64,000 nt of DNA from Methanococcoides sp. (lineage in GTDB: Archaea > Halobacteriota > Methanosarcinia > Methanosarcinales > Methanosarcinaceae), in NCBI GenBank assembly GCA_021108275.1, contig JAIORD010000041.1, forward strand, positions 62,001-126,000, given 5' to 3'. The position numbers and the translations under genes were made by a program. Positions 26,119 through 34,691 of this stretch are shown in pieces; positions within the stretch are counted from its first letter, which is position 1, and the number at the start of each line of letters is the position of its first letter. The notes beneath the pieces are model-generated. The model saw nothing but the letters and a program-made list of their open reading frames with translations. It did no database searches and was not told the DNA's origin.

Positions 26119-27989
26119 TGCCTTTTGCGAACATACTCGGACTTGCTGCCCTGGCAAGTATAATCCCACTTATCATATTGTATCTGTTACGCCCAAAACC
26201 CCTGGAACTGAAGATACCTTCACTCATGTTCCTGATGCTTGCAGAGAAGAAAAAGAAGAGATTTGCATCATTGAGGCGACTTATAAAGGACCCGATCTTC
26301 CTTGCCCAACTGCTCATTTTGATATTGATCTCCGTTGCTATAGCCGGACCTTTCTATACCGCCGAAGAGGAACTCAGCGGCGAACATACGATATTCGTCA
26401 TCGATGCCTCTGCCAGTATGAACACTGAGGGCAGGTTCGATAGTGCCACTGATATTGCTAAGACCTATGTCAGTAAGAAGAACAGCATAATACTTGCAGA
26501 GAACATTCCGGTGAACGTGCTGGAAGCCAGTGGTTCTTCCGCTACTAAGAACGCCCTGGACAGCCTTACTCCGAAAGGCTCTGTTGCAGACCTCTCAAGT
26601 GCAATTACCAATGCCATGAGAACCCTTTCAAACGAAGGAGGAAGGATCGTGGTCATCTCAGATTTCACTAACTGGCAGGGAGAAGACCCTGTATCAGCTA
26701 TGAGACTTGCTGAATCCTACGGATTGAAAGTTACCTTTGTAAGAGTAGGTTCACCAACTGACAATGTAGGCATAATACAAGGCTGGATCGATGCCGAAGA
26801 GAATGGTTACACTTATAATTGTGTTGTCAAGAACTATATGGAAACGACACAGAACGTCAAGATGATCATCGATACACCGGGAAGCCAGAACAAAAAGAGT
26901 GTGACACTCGATATCGGTCCATTTTCAACTAAACAGTTCAAGCTTACCGACCTTGGAACCGGTATTACAGAGATCAAGATAGACAGAGAAGACAAACTTG
27001 CAGTTGATAATGCTGCTTATGTATCAATTCCGGCAAATGTGCAGAACGAACTGCTTCTTGTTACCGATGTTAAAGGATCACCTTCGTCAACTGCCCTTTC
27101 ACTGCTGCCGAACATAAAGGCCACTCAATCCAATAATGTGCCTGCTGACCTTAGTGATTATAAGGTCATTGTTGTCGATACACAACAAAGGGCAATAACC
27201 TCTGAAGAAGCTGCAAGGCTTAGCACTTTCATTGAGAACGGTGGGAACGTGCTTGTTATCGCCTCGCCCACACTTGACCCGAAGAATGCGAACATCGACC
27301 TTATGCAATTGCTTCCGGTAAAGATCATTGCCACATCAGAGAGCAGTAAAGGCGTGGCATTGAAGGTCGAACAGGATACGAGGCTCACAGAGGAAGTGAA
27401 ATTCGAGGATATTGCAGTCTACACTTATCTGAATTCGACCATCAGGTCCGATGCAGTGTCCCTTGTTAATACCCCCTCGAATGTACCTATGCTTGCATAT
27501 TGGAATGTAGGTGACGGTACTGTCATGTACCTCGGATTAAGCGATATGCTTGGAGAGGATGCATGGAACAACTTCCACAACCTTCCGGAATATCCTGTGT
27601 TCTGGGCAAAGGTTATCGCATGGCTTGGAGGTACTGGCGACATTGGAGATTACAATATACAGACCGGTGCCGTTTCAGCATTGTCAAAGGAGCAGGAGGT
27701 TACAACTCCTTCAGGTTCTATAACCACGAGCAGATTGCTCTATGATGAAGTGGGTGTCTATGAGGTAGCTGGCAAAAGAATAGCTGTGAACCTTTACGAT
27801 GATATGGAATCCGATACCACGATAGACTCCTCGAACGTGCTTGAAAGAGCAACATCGAATGAAGGCGGCGGTATCATCCGACAGACCACATATACTGCAA
27901 ATAAATACGTTGATATCTACCTGATCATCATTGCAATGCTGCTTGTAGTCCTTGAGATCCTTATCATTAGAAACCGGGGTGAACTATGA
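26118..27989 (+). CDS. BatA-like VWA membrane protein
   Basis: A 623-residue protein with an N-terminal BatA domain ('IIPLIILYLLRPKPLELKIP' followed by a second helix at about 58-75), a VWA domain with an intact MIDAS site ('FVIDASASMNTEG', about residue 95) and 'GGRIVVISDFTNW'. A long beta-rich part resembles a glutamine-amidotransferase-like/CARDB region ('NVLVIASPTLDPKN'), and a C-terminal membrane helix ends the protein ('VDIYLIIIAMLLVVLEILII'). It is coupled to the DUF58 gene by a 1-nt overlap, with GGAGG upstream, and to the next gene by a 4-nt overlap. The likely role is a surface or periplasm-like-space partner of MoxR. Confidence 0.85.
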   Translation: MPFANILGLAALASIIPLIILYLLRPKPLELKIPSLMFLMLAEKKKKRFASLRRLIKDPIFLAQLLILILISVAIAGPFYTAEEELSGEHTIFVIDASASMNTEGRFDSATDIAKTYVSKKNSIILAENIPVNVLEASGSSATKNALDSLTPKGSVADLSSAITNAMRTLSNEGGRIVVISDFTNWQGEDPVSAMRLAESYGLKVTFVRVGSPTDNVGIIQGWIDAEENGYTYNCVVKNYMETTQNVKMIIDTPGSQNKKSVTLDIGPFSTKQFKLTDLGTGITEIKIDREDKLAVDNAAYVSIPANVQNELLLVTDVKGSPSSTALSLLPNIKATQSNNVPADLSDYKVIVVDTQQRAITSEEAARLSTFIENGGNVLVIASPTLDPKNANIDLMQLLPVKIIATSESSKGVALKVEQDTRLTEEVKFEDIAVYTYLNSTIRSDAVSLVNTPSNVPMLAYWNVGDGTVMYLGLSDMLGEDAWNNFHNLPEYPVFWAKVIAWLGGTGDIGDYNIQTGAVSALSKEQEVTTPSGSITTSRLLYDEVGVYEVAGKRIAVNLYDDMESDTTIDSSNVLERATSNEGGGIIRQTTYTANKYVDIYLIIIAMLLVVLEILIIRNRGEL

Positions 27990-30427
27990 CCTTCACGTTC
28001 GAACAACCATTGATGTTTGCATTGATACTGCCTGTAATAATAGGAGGCCTTTTCCTTCTCAGGGAAGGAGCAAGAAGACCAATTATCATCTCACGCATGA
28101 TAGTGCTTTCACTTCTGGTCATCGCACTTGCCTCTCCCACTGCCATTGTCAGTGATGTGACAAGTGATGAGAACCCGAACCTTGTGGTGATCTCTGATGA
28201 GACCGCCAGTATGAGCCTTTTCGAGGAAGGTGTCGGAATGAACGTATATGAGTCACTTACAGCCAATACCCCGACAACATTCATCCGCCTGACCGGTGAA
28301 AGTACATCCCTTGGAGATGCCATCGAGCAATATTCCACCGGAGACAATCAGATAGTGCTCGTCAGTGACGGTAACAACAATTTCGGAAAAGACATCGACG
28401 AATCCCTCCAGTATTCAAAAGAGATGGGTACGACCGTTTATTCCGTTGCACCAGACCTCGAAAAGAACGATATCAGTGTCCAGATGCTTGGGGACAAGAC
28501 CGTGGTCATCGGGAACGAGAACCAGTTCGATATACTGGTTTCCCAGGCAGAAGAAGGTCAGGCCAGATACAGCTTTGAGGTCTATGCAGGTGACACCCTC
28601 ATCAGAAGTGGTACGTTCTCACAGGAAACACGCACGAGGACAATTCGTGTTCCATATACTTTCAAAAAGCTGGGTGCTCAGGAGATGAGAGTAGAACTGA
28701 GCCCGCTGACCGAGGATAAAGATAATATCAACAATGTGTACTACAAATCCGTCTACGTTGTTCCAAAACCTAATATTAATCTGATCACAAGCGATGCAGC
28801 TGCACCCCTTGGCAATATCCTGTACAACCTATACGATGTCTCAAATTCAAAAGAATTTACCAATCTTGACAATAAGAAAACTGTCGTGCTTGATAATGTC
28901 AACATGAGAGAACTATCGGAAAGTGATATTGATAAGCTCAAGGAATACGTATCTCAAGGTAATGGTCTGGTCCTGGTAGGCGGCGAGGCTTCGTTCGATC
29001 GTGGGAACTATCTTGATTCTTCCTTTGAGGAACTACTTCCTGTAGCTTCAAGACCCACTGACTGGAAAGGTGGCAGAAGCATTGTTCTTGTTCTTGATAT
29101 TTCCCAAAGCACAGCTGCCCATGAAACGCTTTCTGACATTCTCGGCAATTCCATATTCATACTTGAGAACGAGAACCTCAGAGATGCATATGCAGGAGTA
29201 ATCGCATTCGGTAGTGAAGGTGTCGATGTTTCCGATGGTCTGGTATATCTTGGAACACATTCAAATCTTGAAAAGCTTGAAGAAAGTATCAGTTCACTTA
29301 CTCCGGGTGCTACAAGTGAAACATCTCTTGATCAGGGTCTTTTAATAGCACAGGAATGGCTTGAGACCGAATCAGGAGAACTTGATATTATAATAGTATC
29401 AGATGGTGGTTTCGGGCAATCATATGATGAGAGCCTTAAAGTCGTAGAAGAGATACACGAGGAGGGCATCGATTTCTATTTCATCCACATCCATGAACAG
29501 GGTGCTCCTTCACAGTATGACAAATTTGGAAACCGTTATTCAGAGGAATTAATGAAGAGTGTGGACGGAACCTATTTCTTTATTGAGAAGGGCGAACGTG
29601 CGAACCTTGTCTTCGAGGATCAAGAGATACCCGAGGAAGAAACAGACGAGACCCCACAATTAACATCCTTCCCGCTTATAGAATACAATCCAAATCACTT
29701 CATCACACGCAATATCGAGATCGAAGGTAATATCACAGGTTTTAATGACGTCACCCCAAAACCAGGTGCAGACAGAATAATCATCACAGCCACAGGTAAG
29801 CCGGTAGTAACCACATGGAGATACGGACTTGGCAGAGTAGCAACCATTACCACGGATAACGGCAGAGGTGGGCAGAACACATGGGCTTCCCAGATGTATT
29901 CGGGTAACAATTCAAAGCTCATATCATCTACCATTAACTGGGCTATCGGTAATCCACAGGTCGAAGAGGGCACTGTTGTTGAAGCTGAGGATACGTGGTT
30001 CGGCACTCCTGCAACACTTTACATCACCCATTACGATGGGAACACACCTGTATTGAGATACAAAGGGAATACCCTTGAACTTGCGGTCACCGGCAAGAGT
30101 AACTATGAGACCACGATCGACCCGAAGAGTATTGGTTTCCACGATGTTTCAGGCTATCCTATAGCTGTGAACTATGCCATCGAATACCGTGATGTCGGTA
30201 TGAATGAAGACCTTCCGGTGTTCATCAAAGCAAATGGCGGTAAGACATACAACGAGAATGAAGCTCTTGCTCTCCTGTTAACTGATGCAAGAGGAAATTC
30301 CCTTAAGAGTATACAAAGGTCCGAAAGCCAGAAGCTCTACTTCCTGATCGCTGCGTTATTGCTGTTCCTTGGAGAAATTGCAGTAAGGCGTATAAGGGAG
30401 ATAAGGGAATCGAAAAAGGGCGATTAA
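27986..30427 (+). CDS. Large VWA-domain membrane protein
   Basis: An 813-residue protein with two N-terminal helices ('MFALILPVIIGGLFLL' and 'MIVLSLLVIALASPTAIV'), an upstream degenerate VWA-like stretch ('LVVISDETASMSLF', 'IVLVSDGNNNFG'), a Big/CARDB-like beta region, and a second VWA domain at about 360-530 ('IVLVLDISQSTAAHETL', 'DIIIVSDGGFGQS'). A C-terminal helix precedes a short basic tail. In the second VWA domain the MIDAS reads DISQST, a fair match. It overlaps the previous gene by ATGA. It ends the operon, as a terminator-like hairpin follows at once. Confidence 0.85.
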   Translation: MTFTFEQPLMFALILPVIIGGLFLLREGARRPIIISRMIVLSLLVIALASPTAIVSDVTSDENPNLVVISDETASMSLFEEGVGMNVYESLTANTPTTFIRLTGESTSLGDAIEQYSTGDNQIVLVSDGNNNFGKDIDESLQYSKEMGTTVYSVAPDLEKNDISVQMLGDKTVVIGNENQFDILVSQAEEGQARYSFEVYAGDTLIRSGTFSQETRTRTIRVPYTFKKLGAQEMRVELSPLTEDKDNINNVYYKSVYVVPKPNINLITSDAAAPLGNILYNLYDVSNSKEFTNLDNKKTVVLDNVNMRELSESDIDKLKEYVSQGNGLVLVGGEASFDRGNYLDSSFEELLPVASRPTDWKGGRSIVLVLDISQSTAAHETLSDILGNSIFILENENLRDAYAGVIAFGSEGVDVSDGLVYLGTHSNLEKLEESISSLTPGATSETSLDQGLLIAQEWLETESGELDIIIVSDGGFGQSYDESLKVVEEIHEEGIDFYFIHIHEQGAPSQYDKFGNRYSEELMKSVDGTYFFIEKGERANLVFEDQEIPEEETDETPQLTSFPLIEYNPNHFITRNIEIEGNITGFNDVTPKPGADRIIITATGKPVVTTWRYGLGRVATITTDNGRGGQNTWASQMYSGNNSKLISSTINWAIGNPQVEEGTVVEAEDTWFGTPATLYITHYDGNTPVLRYKGNTLELAVTGKSNYETTIDPKSIGFHDVSGYPIAVNYAIEYRDVGMNEDLPVFIKANGGKTYNENEALALLLTDARGNSLKSIQRSESQKLYFLIAALLLFLGEIAVRRIREIRESKKGD

Positions 30428-30454
30428 AGGCGGAGTGAATCTGCCTTCTTTTTT
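30427..30454 (+). terminator. Terminator after the MoxR-VWA operon
   Basis: AAGGCGGA (30427-30434) pairs with TCTGCCTT (30440-30447) over 8 bp with one G-T pair and a 5-nt loop, and is followed by CTTTTTT. It begins at the last base of the stop codon. Confidence 0.65.
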
Positions 30455-30573
30455 AAAAAAAACGCATTCAGAAGACTACAAATTGAACTGTAGTTAAAGT
30501 AATGGATATATAAGAAGTACTCATTCTATCACCTGAAGCCAATTAATAACATCATATAATCCAAGGTGACAAA

Positions 30574-31320
30574 ATGAAAAACACATACATACCATTACTT
30601 GTACTCATGGTACTCGCAGTAATAACTGCCGGTGCTATGATAATGAATGCTGACGCTGATGAGAAAATACTGATAGATAACGGTGGACTGGAAGCAGAAA
30701 ATTCACCTGCTGTTGATGATGGAAACAACGACAAACTACAGCCTCTGAATACCATTGCTACCATCATCGGAATCGAAACATGGGATAATACAACAGTTCT
30801 CCTTCTGGACCAGGATGAGAGCGATATCGGCGAAGGATATCCATGTGACATCTATCTGAAGATCGGTCAGGAAACAGCCATTAAAGACAGCAATGGGAAC
30901 GAACTCACCATTGAAGACCTTGAAAACGGAACAAGGATAGAAGCATATTACGGACCTGCTACAACCAGAAGCCTGCCACCACAGAGTGTAGCTGTTAGCA
31001 TTGTCATACTTGATGAGAACGATCAACCAGGTGTTCCACAGCCTGTAAAGACTCTCGGGACCATTCTTGGAACCGAAAAATGGACCAGCAGCACAGTTAT
31101 CCTTCTGGATGAGGACGATGTTGAGATAGGCGAAGGATATCCATGTGACATCTACCTGAGTATCGGTCAGGAAACAACCATCACAGACAGCAATGGGAAC
31201 GAACTTACCATTGAAGACCTTACTGAAGGAACAAGGATAGAAGCTTACTATGGACCAATGGTCACAGCAAGTTTACCGCCACAAAGCGGAACCTTGAAGA
31301 TCGTAGTCTTATCAGAGTGA
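30574..31320 (+). CDS. Anchored extracytoplasmic protein with two tandem DUF3221-like domains
   Basis: A 248-residue protein with an N-terminal hydrophobic anchor (about 5-25) and an acidic linker. Two copies of one domain of about 95 residues follow, at about 58-152 and 158-248. Both copies contain 'IGEGYPCDIYL', 'IGQET', 'DSNGNELTIEDL', 'GTRIEAYYGP' and 'SLPPQS'. The fold resembles the DUF3221/YobA type (small OB-like domain with a Pro-Pro-Gln signature); this is a motif-level judgement. Nucleotide identity between the copies is high, so the duplication is recent. The single Cys in each copy could pair outside the cell. 'AGGTGACAAA' precedes ATG 30574. Function is unknown. Confidence 0.75.
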   Translation: MKNTYIPLLVLMVLAVITAGAMIMNADADEKILIDNGGLEAENSPAVDDGNNDKLQPLNTIATIIGIETWDNTTVLLLDQDESDIGEGYPCDIYLKIGQETAIKDSNGNELTIEDLENGTRIEAYYGPATTRSLPPQSVAVSIVILDENDQPGVPQPVKTLGTILGTEKWTSSTVILLDEDDVEIGEGYPCDIYLSIGQETTITDSNGNELTIEDLTEGTRIEAYYGPMVTASLPPQSGTLKIVVLSE

Positions 31321-31336
31321 AATTAGAATAGCAATT

Positions 31337-31385
31337 GCATGGATACTAAAAGTGATCAGCTTTTACTCCATGCCTCTTCTTTTAG
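31337..31385 (+). terminator. Long stem-loop terminator after the tandem-domain protein
   Basis: GCATGGA (31337-31343) pairs with TCCATGC (31367-31373), and the inner AAAAG/CTTTT also pairs. The structure is followed by TCTTCTTTT. It lies 17 nt past the stop. Confidence 0.6.
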
Positions 31386-31495
31386 AAGAAATTTGATCAA
31401 CTATATCCCTTTCTCCAAAAACTCTAATAACCTTAAAAATTAATCTTATTAACAGTTAAAAAGAATAATTCATTCTAATAACTGGGGGTTAATCA

Positions 31496-33901
31496 ATGGG
31501 AGATAGCAAATACATTCGATGGTTCGAAGAGATACGTATAGAGGATATACCTTCTGTCGGAGGTAAAAATGCCTCACTCGGTGAGATGTATAGGGAACTG
31601 ACAGGGAAGGATATTAAGATACCAAACGGTTTTGCGGTTACAGCGGATGCTTACTGGCATGTGCTGGAATCTGCAGGTGTGCTGCAAGAACTTAAGGATA
31701 GTCTGGAAGGACTGGACACAGCAGATGTCACTGACCTTGCTGTAAGAGGGAAAAAAGCAAGGAGCATAGTACTCGATGCAGGGATACCGGATGATCTCTG
31801 GGAAGAGATAAAAGAAGCTTACGACAAACTGAGCGAAGAGTATGGAACTGAGACCGATGTGGCAGTTCGCAGTTCTGCAACAGCAGAGGACCTTCCTAAT
31901 GCTTCATTTGCAGGACAGCAGGAAACCTACCTAAATGTACACGGCTATCACTCCCTGAAAGATGCATGTAACCGGTGCTTGGCTTCTCTTTTCACGGACA
32001 GGGCGATATCCTATCGTGTGCACCACAAGTTCGATCACTTCAAGGTAGGTCTGTCAATAGGCGTCATGAAGATGGTACGCTCAGACCTTGCATCCAGCGG
32101 GGTCATATTCACCATAGACACCGAATCCGGATTCGAGGATGTTGTATTCATAACCGGCGCTTACGGCCTTGGTGAGAACATCGTGCAGGGACTTGTCAAT
32201 CCGGATGAGTTCTACGTCTTCAAACCCACCTTAAAAGAAGGCTACATGCCTATAATCAAGAAAAGGCTGGGCAGCAAAGAGATAAAGATGATATACGGAC
32301 GTGGAGATTCCCGTATTCTTACCCGTAATGTGGAAGTTCCCCTTGCAGACCAGAGAAAGTTCTGCATCAACGATGATGAGATACTCACTCTTGCAAAATA
32401 TGCTGCCACCATTGAGGACCACTATTCTAAAAAGAAAGGCCAGGCAGTACCCATGGACATAGAATGGGCAAAGGACGGCAACACCGATGAGCTGTTCATT
32501 GTACAGGCAAGACCTGAGACCGTGCAGTCAAGGAAAAGAAAGGATGTCCTTGAAACCTATTTCCTCGATGAGAGGTCGGATGTTCTCGTCACTGCCAGAA
32601 GTGTAGGTGACAAGATAGCAACTGGTGGGGTGCATGTGATCGATGATGTTTCCAAGCTTTCGTCTTTCAAACATGGGGAGATACTGGTGGCTGATACGAC
32701 CACTCCTGACTGGGAACCTATCATGAAACGTGCGGCTGCCATCATCACCAATAAAGGCGGAAGGACATGCCATGCAGCTATCGTCAGCCGTGAGCTTGGA
32801 GTTCCGGCAGTCGTGGGTGCACAAGATGCAACTGAAAAACTGAAGAACGGGATGGATGTCACAGTCAGCTGTGCTGAAGGGGATATCGGCAGGGTCTACG
32901 AAGGCATACTGCCTTTCCACATAGAGACCGTTGACCTCAAGGGTCTGGGAAAGACAAAGACCGAGATGATGATGAACCTCGGCAATCCGGAAGAGGCCTT
33001 TTCCCTTTCCATGATCCCGAACGATGGTATCGGACTCGCAAGACTTGAGTTCATCATCTCGAGTTATATCAAGGTCCACCCAATGGCACTGATCCATCCT
33101 GAAAAGGTTGAAGATGAAAGTGTGCTTGAAGAAATAGAGAAACTCACAGCCGGGTACAAGAGCAAGGAAGACTATTTCGTGGAAAAGCTTTCCCAGGGTG
33201 TAGCGACCATTGTGGCCTCATTCTATCCGAAACCTGTGGTTGTGCGCATGAGCGACTTCAAGTCGAACGAGTATGCAAGCCTGATCGGCGGGAAATATTT
33301 CGAGTTCGAAGAAAGTAACCCAATGATAGGTTTCAGGGGAGCATCCCGCTATTATGATGAACGCTACAGGGAAGGATTCGCACTTGAATGCAAGGCCATG
33401 AAGAAGGTCAGGGATGAGATGGGACTTACGAACCTTATCCTTATGATACCTTTCTGCAGGCGTGTGGAAGAAGCGGAAAAAGTTATCGCGGAAATGAAAA
33501 AGAACGGTCTGGAAAGAGGCCAGAACGGCCTGCAGGTATATGTCATGTGTGAGATACCAAGCAATGTGCTGTTGATCGATGAGTTCAGCAAATACTTCGA
33601 TGGTTTTTCCATTGGCTCCAATGACCTTACCCAGCTGACCCTTGGAGTGGACAGGGATTCGGAGATACTTGCCTCGTCCTTTGATGAAAGGGATGAAGCT
33701 GTGAAGAAAATGGTATCCATGGCAGTTCAGGGAGCAAAGAGGAATGGCAAACACAGTGGAATTTGTGGTCAGGCACCCAGTGATTTCCCAGAATTTGCAG
33801 AGTTCCTTGTGAGAGAAGGTATCGAATCGATCTCGCTCAACCCGGATTCTGTGATGAAGATATCATTGAAGGTCTTGGAAACCGAAAAAGAGATGGAATG
33901 A
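31496..33901 (+). CDS. ppsA: Phosphoenolpyruvate synthase
   Basis: An 801-residue PEP synthase (pyruvate + ATP + water to PEP + AMP + phosphate), used for gluconeogenesis from pyruvate. The N-terminal ATP-grasp domain carries 'SVGGKNASLGEMY' and 'VAVRSSATAEDLPNASFAGQ'. The swivelling domain has the phospho-histidine in 'TNKGGRTCHAAIVSRELG', and the C-terminal TIM-barrel has 'MSDFKSNEYASLIGG', 'IGSNDLTQLTLGVDRDS' and the catalytic Cys in 'SGICGQAPSD'. ATG 31496 follows 'TGGGGGTTAATCA'. The 3' end is part of a 52-bp direct repeat with 36885-36936. Confidence 0.95.
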   Translation: MGDSKYIRWFEEIRIEDIPSVGGKNASLGEMYRELTGKDIKIPNGFAVTADAYWHVLESAGVLQELKDSLEGLDTADVTDLAVRGKKARSIVLDAGIPDDLWEEIKEAYDKLSEEYGTETDVAVRSSATAEDLPNASFAGQQETYLNVHGYHSLKDACNRCLASLFTDRAISYRVHHKFDHFKVGLSIGVMKMVRSDLASSGVIFTIDTESGFEDVVFITGAYGLGENIVQGLVNPDEFYVFKPTLKEGYMPIIKKRLGSKEIKMIYGRGDSRILTRNVEVPLADQRKFCINDDEILTLAKYAATIEDHYSKKKGQAVPMDIEWAKDGNTDELFIVQARPETVQSRKRKDVLETYFLDERSDVLVTARSVGDKIATGGVHVIDDVSKLSSFKHGEILVADTTTPDWEPIMKRAAAIITNKGGRTCHAAIVSRELGVPAVVGAQDATEKLKNGMDVTVSCAEGDIGRVYEGILPFHIETVDLKGLGKTKTEMMMNLGNPEEAFSLSMIPNDGIGLARLEFIISSYIKVHPMALIHPEKVEDESVLEEIEKLTAGYKSKEDYFVEKLSQGVATIVASFYPKPVVVRMSDFKSNEYASLIGGKYFEFEESNPMIGFRGASRYYDERYREGFALECKAMKKVRDEMGLTNLILMIPFCRRVEEAEKVIAEMKKNGLERGQNGLQVYVMCEIPSNVLLIDEFSKYFDGFSIGSNDLTQLTLGVDRDSEILASSFDERDEAVKKMVSMAVQGAKRNGKHSGICGQAPSDFPEFAEFLVREGIESISLNPDSVMKISLKVLETEKEME

Positions 33902-33936
33902 ATTTCTTTTTTCATTCATTTTTCTTTTTTCTTTGT
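33885..33936. repeat. Direct repeat, left copy (ppsA 3' end plus terminator)
   Basis: This 52-bp stretch recurs exactly 3000 bp downstream with about four mismatches, including an uninterrupted 36-bp identity. It spans the last ppsA codons (E-K-E-M-E-stop) and a hairpin GAATGAA (33896-33902) / TTCATTC (33911-33917) set in T-tracts, which serves as the ppsA terminator. Confidence 0.9.
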
Positions 33937-34102
33937 AGTCGATGAAATATGATGGAAGTCAATCCAGTAAGAAGGTGGCTAAAAGTACGTAAATGACTAC
34001 AATTGCAGGACAACGTTTTGACAGAGGGTAATTTCTGTGGCCAGTGTGAGAGGGGAGGGATGAAAAGAAATCTTTTAAGAGATATTTCCCACCTAATTTT
34101 GT

Positions 34103-34561
34103 TCAATAGTTAAACACAAGATATGCAATAATAAAATATCTTAAAAATTTACCTGTAAAAACAAATAAAGTAAACCAAGTAAATCTATATTTAAGAATTC
34201 CACTAGTAACAGTCAATGCATCACCAATTAGAGGTAACCAAGTAAATAATAAAATATATGATCCATATTTGGAAAATAATTTTTCAGATTTACATATTTG
34301 GTCATTGTTAATTTTAAAATATTTTTTTATAATAAAATGTCTTCCTTTTAAACCAATATAGTAACTTGTACATGCACCAAGATAGTTTCCTATTGAAGCC
34401 ACAAAAACAACTGAAATCATATCGAATTTATTCAAAATTAAAAATATAAGAATACCTTCTGAACCAAGAGGAAGTATTGTAGAAGCTAAAAAGCTTGTTA
34501 TAAATAAGCTAACATAACCATAATTATTAAGCAGTGAACTTATTTCAAATAACATATTCAA
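34103..34561 (-). CDS. YqaA/DedA-like SNARE-associated membrane protein
   Basis: A 152-residue membrane protein with about four hydrophobic segments. 'TSFLASTILPLGSEGILIFL', 'ASIGNYLGACTSYYIG' and 'FTWLPLIGDALTVTSGIL' are typical of the YqaA branch of the DedA/VTT family, whose members act in lipid or drug transport and membrane homeostasis. Its codon use is far more AT-rich than that of ppsA or metX, and it lies inside a block flanked by a 52-bp direct repeat, so it is probably acquired. It is divergent from the PEGA gene, with 124 nt between the starts. The gap 33937-34102 holds no recognisable gene. Confidence 0.8.
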   Translation of the reverse strand: MNMLFEISSLLNNYGYVSLFITSFLASTILPLGSEGILIFLILNKFDMISVVFVASIGNYLGACTSYYIGLKGRHFIIKKYFKINNDQICKSEKLFSKYGSYILLFTWLPLIGDALTVTSGILKYRFTWFTLFVFTGKFLRYFIIAYLVFNY

Positions 34562-34691
34562 TCACATATAAACCCATATTTTTATTAAAATTAATCAAAA
34601 GTTTTATTATACATATAATTTATTTTAACCTTTGGAATAATATATATTTACTTTCTTAAAGCACAATAATATTTAAAAAGCGTGATTGAAA

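Noticed and set aside
33912-34106. 64-codon frame downstream of ppsA on the minus strand
   Set aside because: It lies over the terminator repeat and has no family features or start signal.
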